A stretch of 13,011 nucleotides of DNA from DATBDM01 sp036269915 (GCA_036269915.1 DATBDM010000304.1:1-13011); one strand, 5' to 3'. Counted from the stretch's first letter, positions 1 to 6,355 are shown. Numbers and translations are program-made. Notes: generated by a model not told the origin, from the letters alone.

Positions 1-783
1 GGTCGAGGCCGGCGGGCGGACGCGCTCGGCGTCGTCGACGAGCGCCCAGCGCCCGCCGGCGCGGCGCAGCAGGTAGCGGACGAACTGCTGCCCGGCGAGG
101 TAGGGGAACACGGTCTGCGCCTCGATGTACGGCGGCAGGTCGCCGGTCGGCGCGAAGGCCGAGCCGATCGCGCTCGCGAGCAACTCGCCGGGCGGGAGGA
201 AGCGCTCGCCGTAGCGGGTCATGATCTCGGTGGCCGTCCCCTCCACGAGCGCGAGCCGCGCCAGCGCGCGGTCGTCGCCCTCCGACGGCCCCTCGTCGTC
301 GAGGCGGTACCGCTGGTCCTCGAGCGCGTGGGTCAGCTCGTGGGCGATCACCGTCTCGGTCAGCGCGCGGGTCGAGGTCGCCGCGCCGGCGACCACCTTG
401 AGCCGCTTCGTGCGCGGGTCGTAGTAGCCCGCGACGCCCTGGCCGTAGAGCGAGGCGGCGACGCGGCGCAGCGACGTCCCGCCGGGGATCAGCCCGAGCA
501 GCTCGAGCGCCTCCTCCTCGGCGCTGCGGATCCGCGGCGGCTCGGAGGCGTCGTAGTCGCGCAGGCCATCACGCCGGGCCTGCGCCCCCGTCACCCGCTG
601 CGGGACGGGCACGCGCCGGTAGCGCAGGTCGCGGAGACCCTCGACGCGATGGGCGATCGTCGCCACCGGGGCGGTCGCGGGCTCGCGCGCGGCCGACGCG
701 CCTCCACCGCCCTCTCCGAAGCCGAGGTCGATGCCGAGGAGCAGGACGCCGAGCACGGCCATGACGACGAGGGGCGTCCGCAT
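1..783 (-). CDS. HExxH zinc metallopeptidase-like secreted/membrane protein (3' end off window)
   Basis: Partial gene: the frame is open from the ATG at 783 to base 1, giving 261 residues with no stop. Residues 4-20 form a short hydrophobic segment after a single Arg, which looks like a signal peptide or N-terminal anchor and supports this start. A Gly-rich linker follows. Residues 148-152 read HELTH, inside the hydrophobic-HELTHALEDQ context of zincin active sites. A downstream LVEGTAT stretch offers Glu181 as a likely third zinc ligand (gluzincin-like), and a Tyr-Tyr-Asp sequence lies at 120-122. By family knowledge such proteins are extracytoplasmic zinc hydrolases, but I do not recognise a named family or substrate. 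No good Shine-Dalgarno is visible; a TAGAGT hexamer lies 8 nt before the ATG. The gene is divergent from the short-chain dehydrogenase. Catalytic activity is inferred from the motif only. Confidence 0.8.
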   Translation of the reverse strand, partial: MRTPLVVMAVLGVLLLGIDLGFGEGGGGASAAREPATAPVATIAHRVEGLRDLRYRRVPVPQRVTGAQARRDGLRDYDASEPPRIRSAEEEALELLGLIPGGTSLRRVAASLYGQGVAGYYDPRTKRLKVVAGAATSTRALTETVIAHELTHALEDQRYRLDDEGPSEGDDRALARLALVEGTATEIMTRYGERFLPPGELLASAIGSAFAPTGDLPPYIEAQTVFPYLAGQQFVRYLLRRAGGRWALVDDAERVRPPAST

Positions 784-791
784 CCGCCCGA

Positions 792-797
792 ACTCTA
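792..797 (-). promoter_or_regulatory. Candidate -10 box (TAGAGT) of the metallopeptidase gene
   Basis: On the minus strand TAGAGT matches the TANNNT form of a -10 element. Eight nucleotides separate it from the ATG at 783, so transcription would begin at or within a base or two of the start codon. No convincing -35 is visible. The hexamer shares CTAG with the plus-strand sequence TAGGAC (796-801), on the dehydrogenase side. It belongs to the recurring TAGNNT pattern of this window. Confidence 0.35.
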
Positions 798-846
798 GGA
801 CGGCGTGCTTGGATACCGCCCCCTACCCACGAGAGGACGTCCGACC

Positions 847-1569
847 ATGCCCGACCGCGCCGCCATCGTCACCGGAGCCTCAAGTGGGATCGGGCTGGCG
901 ATCGCGCACATGCTCGGCGCCGAGGGCCACGGCCTGACCGTCGCCGCGCGCCGGCCCGAGAAGCTGACCGCGGCGGCCGACGAGCTGCGCGCCGCCGGCT
1001 ATGAGGTCGAGGAGGTCGCCGCCAACCTCACCGAGGAGGCCGACATCCAGCGCGTCGTCGCCCGCCACCGCGACCGCTTCGGCCGCCTCGACGTCCTCGT
1101 CAACTCCGCGGGGGTCGGCATCGGGGCGCCGGTCGGCGAGATCCAGGCCAAGCGCGTCGACATGCAGCTCGACGTCAACCTGCGCGCGCTGGTGCTCTTC
1201 TACCGCGAGTGCACCGCGATGCTGCGCGAGGCCGGTGCCGAGCACCGCTCGGCGCTGGTCGTGAACCTCTCCTCGATCTCGGGCAAGTCCGGCCAGCCGT
1301 GGCTGTCGGTGTACTCGGCGACCAAGGCGGCGGTCATCGGGTTCACCCAGGCGATGAACAAGGAGCTCAACGCCGACGGGGTCAAATCGGTCGCGCTCGC
1401 GCCCGGCTTCGTGGACACGCCGATGACCGACTTCGTCAAGGAGAGCGTGCCGCCCGAGGCCATGATCCAGACCTCCGACGTCGCCGCCGCGGTCCGCTTC
1501 GTGCTGCATACCTCTCCGGCCTGCGTGATCCCCGAGATCGTGTTCCAGCGGCCGGACGAAATCGTCTGA
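847..1569 (+). CDS. Short-chain dehydrogenase/reductase (SDR, classical type)
   Basis: NAD(P)-dependent oxidoreductase of 240 residues, the usual length of a single-domain classical SDR. The Rossmann cofactor motif TGASSGIG is at residues 9-16. NSAG at 86-89 is a variant of the usual NNAG. The catalytic set is Asn111, Ser143 and YSATK (Tyr156, Lys160), followed by PG at 186-187. An Arg pair at 35-36 after the second strand suggests NADP(H) preference, which is inference. The ATG at 847 is chosen because AGAGGA (832-837) lies 9 nt upstream and because the protein then begins directly at the first Rossmann strand; a GTG at 805 in the same frame would add a Pro/Arg-rich tail with no family match. 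The gene is alone in its orientation next to the peptidase. The C-terminus is short and ends just after the last core strand. The substrate cannot be told from the sequence. Confidence 0.93.
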   Translation: MPDRAAIVTGASSGIGLAIAHMLGAEGHGLTVAARRPEKLTAAADELRAAGYEVEEVAANLTEEADIQRVVARHRDRFGRLDVLVNSAGVGIGAPVGEIQAKRVDMQLDVNLRALVLFYRECTAMLREAGAEHRSALVVNLSSISGKSGQPWLSVYSATKAAVIGFTQAMNKELNADGVKSVALAPGFVDTPMTDFVKESVPPEAMIQTSDVAAAVRFVLHTSPACVIPEIVFQRPDEIV

Positions 1570-1584
1570 GGAAAAAGCGCAAGC

Positions 1585-1630
1585 TCCGGGGACTTCGACC
1601 GTTTCCACTGGCGATAGGGTTGTCCCCGGA
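1585..1630. repeat. Perfect 9-bp inverted repeat around a candidate promoter
   Basis: TCCGGGGAC at 1585-1593 is matched by its exact reverse complement GTCCCCGGA at 1622-1630, with 28 nt between. The arms bracket the candidate promoter of the HD-GYP gene (TTCGAC at 1594-1599, TAGGGT at 1615-1620). This could be a two-site operator, a hairpin ending the dehydrogenase transcript, or a leader structure. No T-run follows the right arm, so a classical terminator is less likely. Only the symmetry is seen; the role is inference. Confidence 0.5.
1594..1620 (+). promoter_or_regulatory. Candidate promoter of the HD-GYP/receiver pair
   Basis: TTCGAC (1594-1599) and TAGGGT (1615-1620) resemble -35 and -10 boxes, but their 15-nt spacing is short for a housekeeping sigma factor. 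Transcription from here would start near 1627 and give a leader of about 20 nt containing the GGGAG ribosome-binding sequence (1632-1636) of the next gene. It lies between the arms of the 9-bp inverted repeat. Confidence 0.3.
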
Positions 1631-1646
1631 TGGGAGCTGCAGGCGT

Positions 1647-2390
1647 GTGAGTGCGCACGGACGTGTCGAGTCGGTTGATGTCCTGCGTGTGCGCCTCGAG
1701 CGCGTCGAGCGCGAGGCCGCCTCGCGCCAGCGTCAGCTCGAGCGCTACGCCGCCGATCTGCGCGAGGTGTTCAAGCGCGAGCGCGCCCGCGCGCAGGAGC
1801 TGCGGGCGTCCTACATGGCGACCGTCCGCGCGCTGTCGAACGCGGTCGAGGCGCGCGATTCCTACACCGGCAAGCACGCCGACCGGGTCAGCGCGTTCGG
1901 CCTCGAGCTCGCCCGCCGCGCCGGGATGGACGTCGTCCGCCAGCCGCAGCTGGAGTTCGGCTTCTTGCTGCACGACGTCGGCAAGGTGGCCGTGCCGGAC
2001 GCGATCCTCTTCAAGACCGGGCCGCTGACCGATGACGAGTACGCGCTGATCGCCGAGCATCCGGTCACCGGCGCGGAGATCCTGCGCGGCGTGACGTTCC
2101 TCGGCGACGGCATCGACGTCGTCCGCCACCACCACGAGCGCTGGGACGGCACGGGCTATCCCGACGGGCTCCACGGCGAGGAGATCCCGCTCTCGGCGCG
2201 GGTGTTCGCGGTCGCCGACACGCTCGACGCGCTGACCACCGACCGCCCATACCGGTTCGCCGTCGGCTGGGAGGTCGCGCGCGACATCATCCGCGACGCC
2301 GCCGGAACCCAGTTCGATCCCGCCGTCGTCGCCGCGTACGAGACCATCGCCGACCCGGTCTTCGCCGCCCTCGCCGAGAGCGTGCGCTGA
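1647..2390 (+). CDS. HD-GYP domain phosphodiesterase with N-terminal coiled coil
   Basis: Predicted cytoplasmic cyclic-di-GMP-type phosphodiesterase of 247 residues. Residues about 10-58 are charged and heptad-like (many Arg, Glu and Leu), probably a coiled coil for dimerisation or partner binding. The HD-GYP domain follows. His77 is the first metal ligand, HDVGK at 109-113 carries the HD pair, EHP at 137-139 and the HHH cluster at 161-163 supply further ligands, and GTGYPDGL at 168-175 contains the diagnostic GYP. Asp191 lies in VADTLDAL. There is no receiver, PAS or membrane segment, so input probably comes from a partner. GTG at 1647 is chosen because GGGAG (1632-1636) precedes it and the coiled coil starts just after; the frame is open far upstream through the dehydrogenase, but that part is shadow. 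A receiver gene starts 1 bp after the stop, so the two are almost surely co-translated. Activity on c-di-GMP is family knowledge, not shown here. Confidence 0.9.
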   Translation: MSAHGRVESVDVLRVRLERVEREAASRQRQLERYAADLREVFKRERARAQELRASYMATVRALSNAVEARDSYTGKHADRVSAFGLELARRAGMDVVRQPQLEFGFLLHDVGKVAVPDAILFKTGPLTDDEYALIAEHPVTGAEILRGVTFLGDGIDVVRHHHERWDGTGYPDGLHGEEIPLSARVFAVADTLDALTTDRPYRFAVGWEVARDIIRDAAGTQFDPAVVAAYETIADPVFAALAESVR

Positions 2391-2391
2391 C

Positions 2392-2763
2392 GTGCCGAGG
2401 ACGATCCTGATCGTCGACGACGACCCGAGCATCCGGCGCCTGATCGCCGCCACGCTCGAGGACGTCTCCGGCTTCCGCCTGACCGAGGCCGGCAACGGGC
2501 AGGAGGCCGTCAGCCGCGCGCAGGACGCGCGCCCGGAGATCGTCTTCCTCGACGTCGAGATGCCGCAGGTCGACGGCGTCGAGGCCTGCCGCCGCCTGCG
2601 GTCGGACCCCGCGACCGCGGACGCGACGATCGTGATGCTCACTGCCGAGACGGACGAGCAGGTGGAGCGCGACGCGGCCGCCGCGGGCGCCGACCTCTTC
2701 CTCACCAAGCCCTTCTCGCCGCTGCGCCTGCTCCAGCTCGTGGACCGCATCGGCCACGTCTAG
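2392..2763 (+). CDS. Stand-alone receiver (CheY-like) response regulator
   Basis: Single phosphoreceiver domain of 123 residues with no output domain. The acidic pocket is Asp9-Asp10-Asp11 and the phosphoacceptor is Asp54 in FLDVEMP. Thr84 (MLTAET) and Lys106 (TKPFS) complete the conserved set, so phosphorylation competence is expected. The GTG start at 2392 lies 1 bp after the stop of the HD-GYP gene, with GAGAG (2376-2380) upstream; the protein starts right at the first beta strand. In RpfG-type proteins a receiver and an HD-GYP domain are fused. Here they are adjacent separate genes in the order HD-GYP then receiver, so this protein may deliver phosphorylation input to its neighbour; that link is inference. 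No histidine kinase is in the window. Confidence 0.92.
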   Translation: MPRTILIVDDDPSIRRLIAATLEDVSGFRLTEAGNGQEAVSRAQDARPEIVFLDVEMPQVDGVEACRRLRSDPATADATIVMLTAETDEQVERDAAAAGADLFLTKPFSPLRLLQLVDRIGHV

Positions 2764-2770
2764 CGCCTGA

Positions 2771-2776
2771 TAGCTT
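2771..2776 (+). promoter_or_regulatory. Candidate -10 box (TAGCTT) of the oxidoreductase gene
   Basis: TAGCTT sits in the 24-bp gap after the receiver stop codon, 11 nt before the ATG at 2788. The intervening bases contain no purine-rich Shine-Dalgarno sequence, so a leaderless or nearly leaderless mRNA is the simplest reading. No clear -35 is seen. This is the cleanest example of the TAGNNT pattern in the window. Confidence 0.4.
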
Positions 2777-2787
2777 CGCGCCCGGTC

Positions 2788-3828
2788 ATGAAGCTCGGCT
2801 TGCACATCGGCTACTGGGGGCTCGGCCTGTCCGCGGAGGAGCAGCTGCAGCTCGTCCGCGAGGCGGAGTCGCTCGGGTACGACTCCGTCTGGGCCGCGGA
2901 GGCCTACGGCTCCGACGCCGCCACGATCCTCGGCTGGCTCGCCCAGGCGACGGATCGCATCCGCCTCGGCTCGGCGATCTTCCAGATGCCCGGCCGCACG
3001 CCGGCGATGACCGCGATGACCGCCGCGACGCTCGACAACCTCTCCGACGGGCGGATGATCCTCGGGCTCGGCTCGAGCGGGCCGCAGGTCGCCGAGGGCT
3101 GGCACGGGCAGCGGTTCAACCCGCAGCTGAAGAAGACGCGCGAGTACATCGCGGTCGTGCGGATGGCCCTGGCGCGCGAACGGGTCGCGTTCAAGGGCGA
3201 CACGCTCGAGCTGCCGCTTCCGGACGGCCCCGGAAAGTCGCTCAAGCTCACGATCACGCCGGTACAGGAGCGCATCCCGATCTACCTCGCCGCGATCGGG
3301 CCGAAGAACACCGCGCTCGCGGCCGAGGTCGCCGACGGCTACATCCCGTTCCTCTTCTCACCCGAGCACGTCGACCAGGTCCGGCCACTGCTCGAGGAGG
3401 GCTTCGAGCGCGCCGGCGACGGCAAGGGGCTCGGCGACTTCGACATCGCTCCGAGCGTGAACGTGTTTGTCTCAAGCGACCTCGAGTCCGCCCGCGACGC
3501 GATGCGGCCCTTCCTCGCGCTCTACGTCGGCGGCATGGGCTCGCGCGACAGGAACTTCTACAACCGCGTCGTCTCCCAGTACGGGTTCGAGGACGCGGCC
3601 CGCGAGGTCCAGGACCTCTACCTCGAGGGCCGCAAGGACGAGGCGGCGGCCGCCCTCCCGGGCGAGCTGATCGACCTCGTCACCCTCTGCGGACCCGAGG
3701 ATCGCGTGCGCGACCGCCTCGCCGCGCTCGACGCCGCCGGGGTCGGCACGCTGATCGTCACCCCGATGGCCTGGACGTTCGAGGACCGGATGCACCAACT
3801 GCGCCGGGTCGCCGAGCTGGCACCGTGA
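2788..3828 (+). CDS. LLM-class F420-dependent oxidoreductase (Rv3520c-like)
   Basis: Luciferase-like TIM-barrel flavin/deazaflavin oxidoreductase of 346 residues. The N-terminus (MKLGLHIGYWG), the AEAYGSDA segment near residues 37-44, the LSDGRMILGLGSSGPQVAEGW stretch around 85-105 and GPKNTALAAEVADGY near 170-184 together recall the mycobacterial Rv3520c-type F420-dependent family rather than FMN alkanal monooxygenases; this assignment is from memory. Such enzymes move hydride between F420H2 and an organic substrate in the cytoplasm; the substrate here is unknown. The ATG at 2788 starts at the first barrel strand and no earlier start is needed. No F420 biosynthesis gene is in the window. The stop codon overlaps the next GTG by 4 bp, placing it first in a three-gene unit. 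Confidence 0.9.
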   Translation: MKLGLHIGYWGLGLSAEEQLQLVREAESLGYDSVWAAEAYGSDAATILGWLAQATDRIRLGSAIFQMPGRTPAMTAMTAATLDNLSDGRMILGLGSSGPQVAEGWHGQRFNPQLKKTREYIAVVRMALARERVAFKGDTLELPLPDGPGKSLKLTITPVQERIPIYLAAIGPKNTALAAEVADGYIPFLFSPEHVDQVRPLLEEGFERAGDGKGLGDFDIAPSVNVFVSSDLESARDAMRPFLALYVGGMGSRDRNFYNRVVSQYGFEDAAREVQDLYLEGRKDEAAAALPGELIDLVTLCGPEDRVRDRLAALDAAGVGTLIVTPMAWTFEDRMHQLRRVAELAP

Positions 3829-4334
3829 CACCGGGGCCGGCGGCGGCGCTGCGGGCGCTGCGCCCGGGCGACGCCGACGGCATGCTCGAGGTGCTCCAGG
3901 CCTGCGAGCGCTCCTGGGCGGAGTTCGCCCCCGCGGGCTGGACGCCGCCGCCGGCGGGCGCCGCGCACTGGGTCCGCGAGCTCGAGCACTCGGGCGATTG
4001 GACCCGCGTGGCGGAGGACGGCGCGCGGATCGTCGCCTTCGCGAGCTGGGGCGAGGCGCGCGATGCCGCCTTCGGTCCGGCGATCCGCGGGGTCGCCAAC
4101 CTCAACGCGCTGTTCGTGCACCCGCGCTGGCAGCGGCGCGGGATCGCCGCGCGGCTGCTGGCGGACGCCGAGGAGGCGATGCGGGCCGCCGGGTACGCCT
4201 GGGGCCGGCTGTTCACGCCGCAGGGCGCGCCTGCCGAGCGGTTCTACGCCGAGCGTGGCTGGATTCCCGACGGGAGGCTGGCCTGGCATCACATCCTCGG
4301 CTTCGCGGTCATCGGCTACGCGCGCGAGCTGTGA
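3825..4334 (+). CDS. GNAT-family N-acetyltransferase
   Basis: Acetyl-CoA-dependent acyltransferase of 169 residues, a typical single GNAT domain. The N-terminal strand ALRALRPGDADGM (8-20) is the usual GNAT opening. Motif A is LNALFVHPRWQRRGIAARLL (93-112), with the Q-R-R-G-I-A pyrophosphate loop at 103-108. The motif B region, about 129-146, includes PAERFYAERGW, the common C-terminal FYxxxGW signature. The GTG start at 3825 overlaps the TGA of the oxidoreductase in a GTGA tetranucleotide, and there is no strong Shine-Dalgarno, so translation is probably coupled. The gene ends in another GTGA overlap with the glycosyltransferase. The acceptor cannot be predicted. Confidence 0.9.
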   Translation: MTPGPAAALRALRPGDADGMLEVLQACERSWAEFAPAGWTPPPAGAAHWVRELEHSGDWTRVAEDGARIVAFASWGEARDAAFGPAIRGVANLNALFVHPRWQRRGIAARLLADAEEAMRAAGYAWGRLFTPQGAPAERFYAERGWIPDGRLAWHHILGFAVIGYAREL

Positions 4335-5518
4335 GCCGGATCTTCCTCGGCGCGTTCGGCGATCCCGGGCACGCGTTCCCGATGCTCGCGCTCGGCGGCG
4401 CCCTGGTGGCGCACGGGCACGAGGTCTCGTTGCAGACCTGGGATCAGTGGCGCGAGGCCGCGCAGGAGGCGGGCATGCGCTTCGCCGGCGCCCCGGAGTA
4501 CCAGGTGTGGCCGACGCGCGAGAAGCCGCTCAAGCCGTACGCGGCGGCGGTGCTGGCCGCGCGCGAGACGCTGCCGCAGATCGAGGCGTTCGCGCCCGAC
4601 GCGGTCGTCGCCGACATCCTCACCCCCGCCCCGGCGCTCGCGGCCGAGCTCGCCGGCGTCCCCTCCGCGACGGTGATCCCGCACGTCTTCCCGTGGATGC
4701 CGTCGGGCTTCGCCCCGTACTCGATCGGCGCGCGGCTGCCGCGCACGCGGCTCGGCCGCGAGCTGTGGCGGCGCACCGACGGGATGATCGAGCGCGGGCT
4801 CGAGCAGGGTCGCGAGGAGTACAACGAGTGCCGCCGCCGGCTCGGACTGCCACCGCTCCCCTACGTGCACACGGGGCTCTCGCGCGAGCTGACCATGGTC
4901 GCGACCTTGCCGCAGCTCGAGTACCCGCGCGACTGGCCGGCGTGGACCCGGATCGTCGGCCCGCTGCTGTGGGAGCCGCCGGGGCCGGCGGTCGCGCCGC
5001 CGCCGGGGAGCGGCCCCGTGGTGCTCGTCGCGCCGTCGACCTCGCAGGATCCGGAGCGGGCGCTGCTGCGCGCCGCGCTCGCCGGTCTCGCGGACGCCCC
5101 GGTGCGCCTGCTCGCGAGCTGGAACGGCCCGCTCGATCCCTCTGTCGACGTGCCGGCGAACGCGGTCGTCGTCCCGTGGCTGTCGTACGCGGAGGCCATG
5201 CCGGCCTGCGACCTCGTGCTCTGCCACGGCGGTCACGGCACGCTCGCCCGCGCGCTCGTCTCCGGCTGCCCCGTGGTCATCGTGCCCGCGGCGGGCGACA
5301 TGGGCGAGAACGCCGCGCGCGTGGACCGCCTCGGCCTCGGCGTGCGGCTCCCGCGCCGCTACGGCACGCCGCGCGGTGTCCGGCTCGCGGTCCAGCGGGC
5401 GCTCGGCCACCCGGCGCTGCGTGCGAACGCGCGCGCCGTCGCCCGCTGGGCGGCGGCGCACGACGGCCCGGCGACCGCAGCCGGGGAGATCGAGCGCTGG
5501 CTGGCACGGCGCGTCTAG
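4331..5518 (+). CDS. GT1-family (MGT/UGT-like) glycosyltransferase
   Basis: Predicted NDP-sugar-dependent glycosyltransferase of 395 residues with the GT-B fold and inverting GT1 type. The N-terminal acceptor lobe begins with a Rossmann strand and GAFGDPGHAFP (8-17); His14 is at the position of the usual catalytic base. The C-terminal donor lobe starts near 228 (PVVLVAPSTSQD). It carries VVPWLSYAEAM (280-290), typical of the segment before the donor site, and HGGHGTLARAL (299-309) with GDMGENAARV (322-331), which are the nucleotide-sugar-binding signature of macrolide-type and plant-type UGTs. The GTG start at 4331 overlaps the GNAT stop by 4 bp; the frame is open farther upstream only as a shadow. 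The last gene before a strong hairpin, it probably closes the operon. Likely acceptors are small lipophilic molecules or sterol/polyketide-like compounds, which is family inference. Confidence 0.9.
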   Translation: MSRIFLGAFGDPGHAFPMLALGGALVAHGHEVSLQTWDQWREAAQEAGMRFAGAPEYQVWPTREKPLKPYAAAVLAARETLPQIEAFAPDAVVADILTPAPALAAELAGVPSATVIPHVFPWMPSGFAPYSIGARLPRTRLGRELWRRTDGMIERGLEQGREEYNECRRRLGLPPLPYVHTGLSRELTMVATLPQLEYPRDWPAWTRIVGPLLWEPPGPAVAPPPGSGPVVLVAPSTSQDPERALLRAALAGLADAPVRLLASWNGPLDPSVDVPANAVVVPWLSYAEAMPACDLVLCHGGHGTLARALVSGCPVVIVPAAGDMGENAARVDRLGLGVRLPRRYGTPRGVRLAVQRALGHPALRANARAVARWAAAHDGPATAAGEIERWLARRV

Positions 5519-5525
5519 GAACGGC

Positions 5526-5550
5526 GAAGGCCGCCCGGTGGGCGGCCTTC
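5526..5550. terminator. Strong GC-rich hairpin between convergent units (bidirectional terminator)
   Basis: GAAGGCCGCCC (5526-5536) pairs perfectly with GGGCGGCCTTC (5540-5550) around a 3-nt loop, an 11-bp stem. It starts 8 bp after the glycosyltransferase stop and ends 5 bp before the 3' end of the tRNA-Asn gene on the opposite strand, so it is placed to end both transcripts. Each strand has only the TT of the stem base and a poor T tail, as is common for actinobacterial hairpin terminators. Confidence 0.85.
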
Positions 5551-5555
5551 TGGAG

Positions 5556-5627
5556 CTCGGGGGGTGGGACTCGAACCCACAACGACTCGGTTAACAGCCG
5601 AGCATTCTGCCATTGAATTACCCCCGA
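5556..5627 (-). tRNA. tRNA-Asn (anticodon GTT)
   Basis: Full cloverleaf of 72 nt on the minus strand. The acceptor stem TCGGGGG/CCCCCGA has 7 pairs. The D arm is ATTC/GAAT, and the anticodon stem CTCGG/CCGAG holds the loop CTGTTAA. A 5-nt variable region follows, then the T arm GTGGG-TTCGAGT-CCCAC and discriminator G. The anticodon GTT (plus-strand bases 5593-5595) reads Asn AAC/AAU codons. The 3' CCA is not encoded directly after the discriminator, so it must be added after transcription. The HNH-like gene ends 26 nt upstream on the same strand, so the tRNA may be co-transcribed with it or use a promoter within that gene's end; no convincing promoter is seen. The hairpin at 5526-5550 lies just past its 3' end. 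Confidence 0.97.
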
Positions 5628-5647
5628 CCGGTGTATCGGGACCGAGG

Positions 5648-5661
5648 ACCTCATCAGAGGT
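5648..5661. repeat. Small inverted repeat between HNH-like gene and tRNA-Asn
   Basis: ACCTC-ATCA-GAGGT forms a 5-bp stem with a 4-nt loop, overlapping the stop codon of the HNH-like gene and lying 20 nt upstream of the tRNA 5' end. It could be an RNA-processing hairpin or chance. Too short to assign a role. Confidence 0.25.
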
Positions 5662-6355
5662 TATCGGCCGGTCTCGCTGGCGCAATAGTAGCGACGCCAC
5701 CCTCGACCTCGGCGTGACAGTTCGCGCACAGGAGGACGCACTTCGCCGCCTCCTCCCGTGCGCGCTCGAGCGAGCGCGCGATGCCGCCGCCCGCGAGCGA
5801 GAAGCGCTTCGTCGTGGGGTCGCGGTGATGGAACTGCAAGGCCCCGAGGTAGCGCGCGTAGCCGCAGAGCACACACGCGCCGCCGGCCTCGCGGACCAAC
5901 TGCGCCTTCAGGCGTCGCCGCCGGGTGCTGACGGCCTCCGCGTTGCAGCGACGGCATCGGTAGAGCCCGTTGCCGCCCGCGACGAAGCCGGTCCAGCCGT
6001 GCCGACGGCACTCGCGCAGCAGGACGAAGGGCTTGTCGTCATCCGGACGTCGGTAGTGAGCTGGTTGCGTGCGGAGCCCGTGCCGGGCCAGCCAATGGCG
6101 CACGGTCGTGGCGCTGACGTCGAGCGTCGCGGCGATCTGCCGCAGCGACATGCCCTGCTCGACGAGGGGCGCCAGCGTGTCACGCTCGATGCCGCCACGC
6201 GGGGCGTGCCGGGCGGCGTGCGAGCTGACCAGCCCGTGCTTGTTCATCCAGTACGCCACCGTCGATGCGGCCCGGCCGAGCTCGCGCGCGAGCGACTCGA
6301 TCGATCGTCCCGCTGCGAGCTGCGCCTCGAGCCACTCCCGCTCCACGCGAGCCAT
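5654..6355 (-). CDS. HTH-HTH-zinc ribbon-HNH endonuclease-like protein
   Basis: Protein of 233 residues with four readable parts. Residues about 18-42 (SIESLARELG...TVAYWMNKHGL) and 70-94 (SLRQIAATLDV...TVRHWLARHGL) are two homologous helix-turn-helix segments, as in transposase/homing-type DNA binding modules. Cys116, His119, Cys134 and Cys137 form a CxxH...CxxC zinc knuckle. Residues 161-214 are HNH-like: CVLC (161-164), FHHRDP (His176-His177) and CANCH (Cys210, Cys213, His214 with Asn212). The nuclease fold therefore looks intact. The ATG at 6355 follows the dnaG stop by 27 nt with no nearby Shine-Dalgarno; a GAGGGGG lies too far upstream (about 23 nt). The gene sits between dnaG and tRNA-Asn. 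Family knowledge suggests a free-standing homing-like or defence-related nuclease; target and role are unknown. It could instead be a DNA-binding regulator with a degenerate nuclease. Confidence 0.85.
   Translation of the reverse strand: MARVEREWLEAQLAAGRSIESLARELGRAASTVAYWMNKHGLVSSHAARHAPRGGIERDTLAPLVEQGMSLRQIAATLDVSATTVRHWLARHGLRTQPAHYRRPDDDKPFVLLRECRRHGWTGFVAGGNGLYRCRRCNAEAVSTRRRRLKAQLVREAGGACVLCGYARYLGALQFHHRDPTTKRFSLAGGGIARSLERAREEAAKCVLLCANCHAEVEGGVATIAPARPADNL

Noticed and set aside
805..846. Earlier GTG start for the dehydrogenase
   Set aside because: It has no ribosome-binding sequence and adds residues before the normal SDR first strand, whereas ATG 847 has AGAGGA at good spacing.
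1570..1646. c-di-GMP riboswitch or FliA/WhiG-type promoter upstream of the HD-GYP gene
   Set aside because: The gap is too short for a GEMM riboswitch and lacks its conserved core. GGCGATAG (1610-1617) resembles a sigma-28 -10, but no TAAA-like -35 stands about 15 nt upstream.
1200..2750. 516-codon minus-strand open frame opposite the dehydrogenase, HD-GYP and receiver genes
   Set aside because: It is antisense to three genes with clear motifs, has no domain of its own, and is explained by strong G/C third-position bias keeping antisense frames open.
5552..5554. Encoded CCA tail for tRNA-Asn
   Set aside because: CCA occurs two bases after the discriminator, not directly attached to it, so it is treated as chance.
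5654..6355. Insertion sequence or transposase based on the two HTH segments
   Set aside because: There is no DDE or serine/tyrosine recombinase catalytic domain, and no terminal inverted repeats or target duplication are visible around the gene; the catalytic part is HNH-like.
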